Positions 62,696-64,000 of a DNA stretch of 64,000 bases are shown here, piece by piece; the stretch's first letter is position 1; each line of letters opens with the position of its first letter. The stretch covers positions 11,909,588 through 11,973,587 of the forward strand of contig OZ020591.1 in NCBI GenBank assembly GCA_963971535.1, given 5' to 3'. The position numbers and the translations under genes were made by a program. The stretch is from Notolepis coatsorum. Lineage: Eukaryota > Chordata > Actinopteri > Aulopiformes > Paralepididae. Below the pieces are notes generated by a model. It searched no databases and was not told where the DNA came from. It saw only the letters and a list, made by a program, of their open reading frames with translations.

Positions 62696-64000
62696 TCATT
62701 TAAAAATTTGTATGGAGCTGGCGTTTCTGATGTGTGTTGGTAGTGTGTTCCATAGTTTTGGGGCATAGTTGGCAAATGCCATACTTCCTATCCTCTTTTG
62801 GTTTCTGGGCGTGTCTAGTAAACCTGTAGTGGATGACCGTAGCGTTCTTGAGGGCAGATAACTAACTAGGGAATTTGCTATGTATTTTGGGCCTTGCTCA
62901 TTAAGAGCTTTATATGTTAGGAAAAGGACCTTAAAATCAATTCTATGAGTTATTGGAAGCCAGTGCAGAGTGGCTAGGACTGGAGTGATATGTTCTCTTC
63001 TCCTTGTATGAGTTAGTAATCGAGCTGCAGAGTTTTGGATAAGCTGAAGCTTCCCAATGGTTGCTTTGGGAAGACCAGTGAACAGTGCATTACAATAGTC
63101 AAGCCGACTTGATACAAAAGCATGAATAAGTGTCTCTGCATCCTTTTTATTTACGAAAGGTCTTACTTTCGCTATGTTTCTTAGGTGGAAGAATGACGTT
63201 TTCATGGCCTTATTTATATGAGACTTAAAGGTCAGGTCTGAGTCCAAGATGACACCTAGGCTTGTAACCTCAGTCTTTACATAGGATGACAGACTCCCCA
63301 GGTTTTCACACAGCACTTCCCTTTTCGCTTTTGGGCCGATCAATAGGATTTCGGTCTTGCTTTCGTTTAATTTTAGGAAGTTATTGTTCATCCACTTGTT
63401 TATTGCTAACAGACAATTTGTAATGGACTGTATGGCTGTAGTGTTATTTGGTTCTGCGGAGATATATAGTTGTGTATCATCAGCATAACTATGGAAGCAT
63501 ACATTGTGGTCTCGAATGATGTCCCCGAGGGGCAGCATATATAGTGAGAAGAGTAATGGACCAAGGCAGCTTCCTTGTGCAACTCCAAAGCTGCTGTCAT
63601 GTTCCTCGGATACATTGTCTTCAAGCTTAACATAGAACCTTCTCCCCTTAATGTATGTTATGAGCCAATTTAGTACATGATCGGAAAAGCCAACCAGTCT
63701 TTCAAGACGACTGATCAAGATATTATGGTCAATCGTATCGAACGCTGCACTAAGGTCCAATAGGACAAGAATTGAGACTTTGCCAGCATCGGAGTTTAGC
63801 CTGAGGTCGCTAACTATTTTAGTAAGGGCAGTTTCAGTGCTGTGATTTGTTCTGAAACCTGATTGTAATTCCTCCATGATGTTATTATCTTTGAGAAAGG
63901 AGTTTATTTGTACTGAGACTATCTTTTCTAATATCTTGCTGATAAATGGAAGGTTCGATATTGGCCTATAGCTTTTTAGTTCGTTTACATCTAAGTTTGT
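62696..64000 (-). CDS. LINE reverse transcriptase ORF (L2/CR1 group), 5' part outside
   Basis: The frame is open to the window edge; its true start is beyond 64000, not at the Met at 63877. Motifs in order on the minus strand: LKSYRPISNLPFISKILEKI (RT fingers), LDLSAAFDTIDH (first catalytic Asp), GVAQGSCLGPLLFSLYMLPL, HSYADDTQLYIS (catalytic YADD), FLKLNESKTEILLIGPKA, TSLGVILDSDLTFKSHI, then SSRLDYCNALFTGLPK, LHWLPITHRI and APKLWNTLPTHIRNASSIQI. No frameshift occurs in about 435 codons. A TGA at 62696-62698 ends it; the frame is then open for 13 more codons to TAG at 62657-62659, which has the usual family end (KLKTYLY). The TGA may be a decayed CGA. An endonuclease domain would lie upstream. 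Confidence 0.92.
   Translation of the reverse strand, partial: TNLDVNELKSYRPISNLPFISKILEKIVSVQINSFLKDNNIMEELQSGFRTNHSTETALTKIVSDLRLNSDAGKVSILVLLDLSAAFDTIDHNILISRLERLVGFSDHVLNWLITYIKGRRFYVKLEDNVSEEHDSSFGVAQGSCLGPLLFSLYMLPLGDIIRDHNVCFHSYADDTQLYISAEPNNTTAIQSITNCLLAINKWMNNNFLKLNESKTEILLIGPKAKREVLCENLGSLSSYVKTEVTSLGVILDSDLTFKSHINKAMKTSFFHLRNIAKVRPFVNKKDAETLIHAFVSSRLDYCNALFTGLPKATIGKLQLIQNSAARLLTHTRRREHITPVLATLHWLPITHRIDFKVLFLTYKALNEQGPKYIANSLVSYLPSRTLRSSTTGLLDTPRNQKRIGSMAFANYAPKLWNTLPTHIRNASSIQIFK

Overview
The window is repeat-rich vertebrate nuclear DNA, almost certainly from a ray-finned fish. It carries three spliced exons of a DESI2 orthologue and many repeats typical of teleosts: LINEs of the L2/CR1 group with (TCAA)n or (TTTACA)n tails, Rex1-like fragments, tRNA-derived SINEs, and hAT-like and TTAA-flanked non-autonomous DNA transposons. 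I see no bacterial, plasmid or viral gene organisation.

Host gene. desi2 lies on the + strand. Exon 1 codes at 5162-5200, exon 2 at 51884-51956 and exon 3 at 59497-59590, with GT/AG junctions and phases 0, 1 and 2. Intron 1 is about 46.7 kb, intron 2 about 7.5 kb, and intron 3 runs past the window end. The catalytic His is in exon 2; the catalytic Cys would be in an exon beyond 64000. The 5' UTR and promoter region (about 4501-5161) lies directly downstream of a nested transposon stack.

Layout. 1-3106: two minisatellites (26-bp unit grown from a LINE 3' end; 44-bp unit with an 8-mer higher-order repeat). 3505-4500: LINE 3' end, broken by a SINE, itself broken by a fold-back element. 5201-12900: LINE tails, a TTAA element, a SINE and decayed RT fragments. 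12952-13854: a TTAA-bounded element whose arm has expanded into a satellite. 15341-17376: 32-bp minisatellite. 18109-24779: GA-rich repeat, then a dense run of hAT-like and TTAA elements with clean target duplications. 25700-31500: T-rich and minisatellite blocks, two SINE families. 31572-41901: more nested SINE, hAT-like and TTAA elements and a 200-N gap. 42231-51650: a ~9.4-kb minisatellite of 36/39-bp units. 52549-59410: further minisatellites, LINE pieces and palindromic elements in intron 2. 61907-64000: a LINE on the minus strand with a nearly intact reverse transcriptase ORF that continues past the window.

Most long open frames here, including a 2043-codon antisense frame at 45559-51690, are by-products of tandem repeats whose unit is a multiple of three without stops, or of GA/TC tracts. 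I do not annotate them as genes. The main scientific interest is the repeat biology: several minisatellites can be traced to a transposon segment that seeded them, and nested insertions give a relative order of activity.
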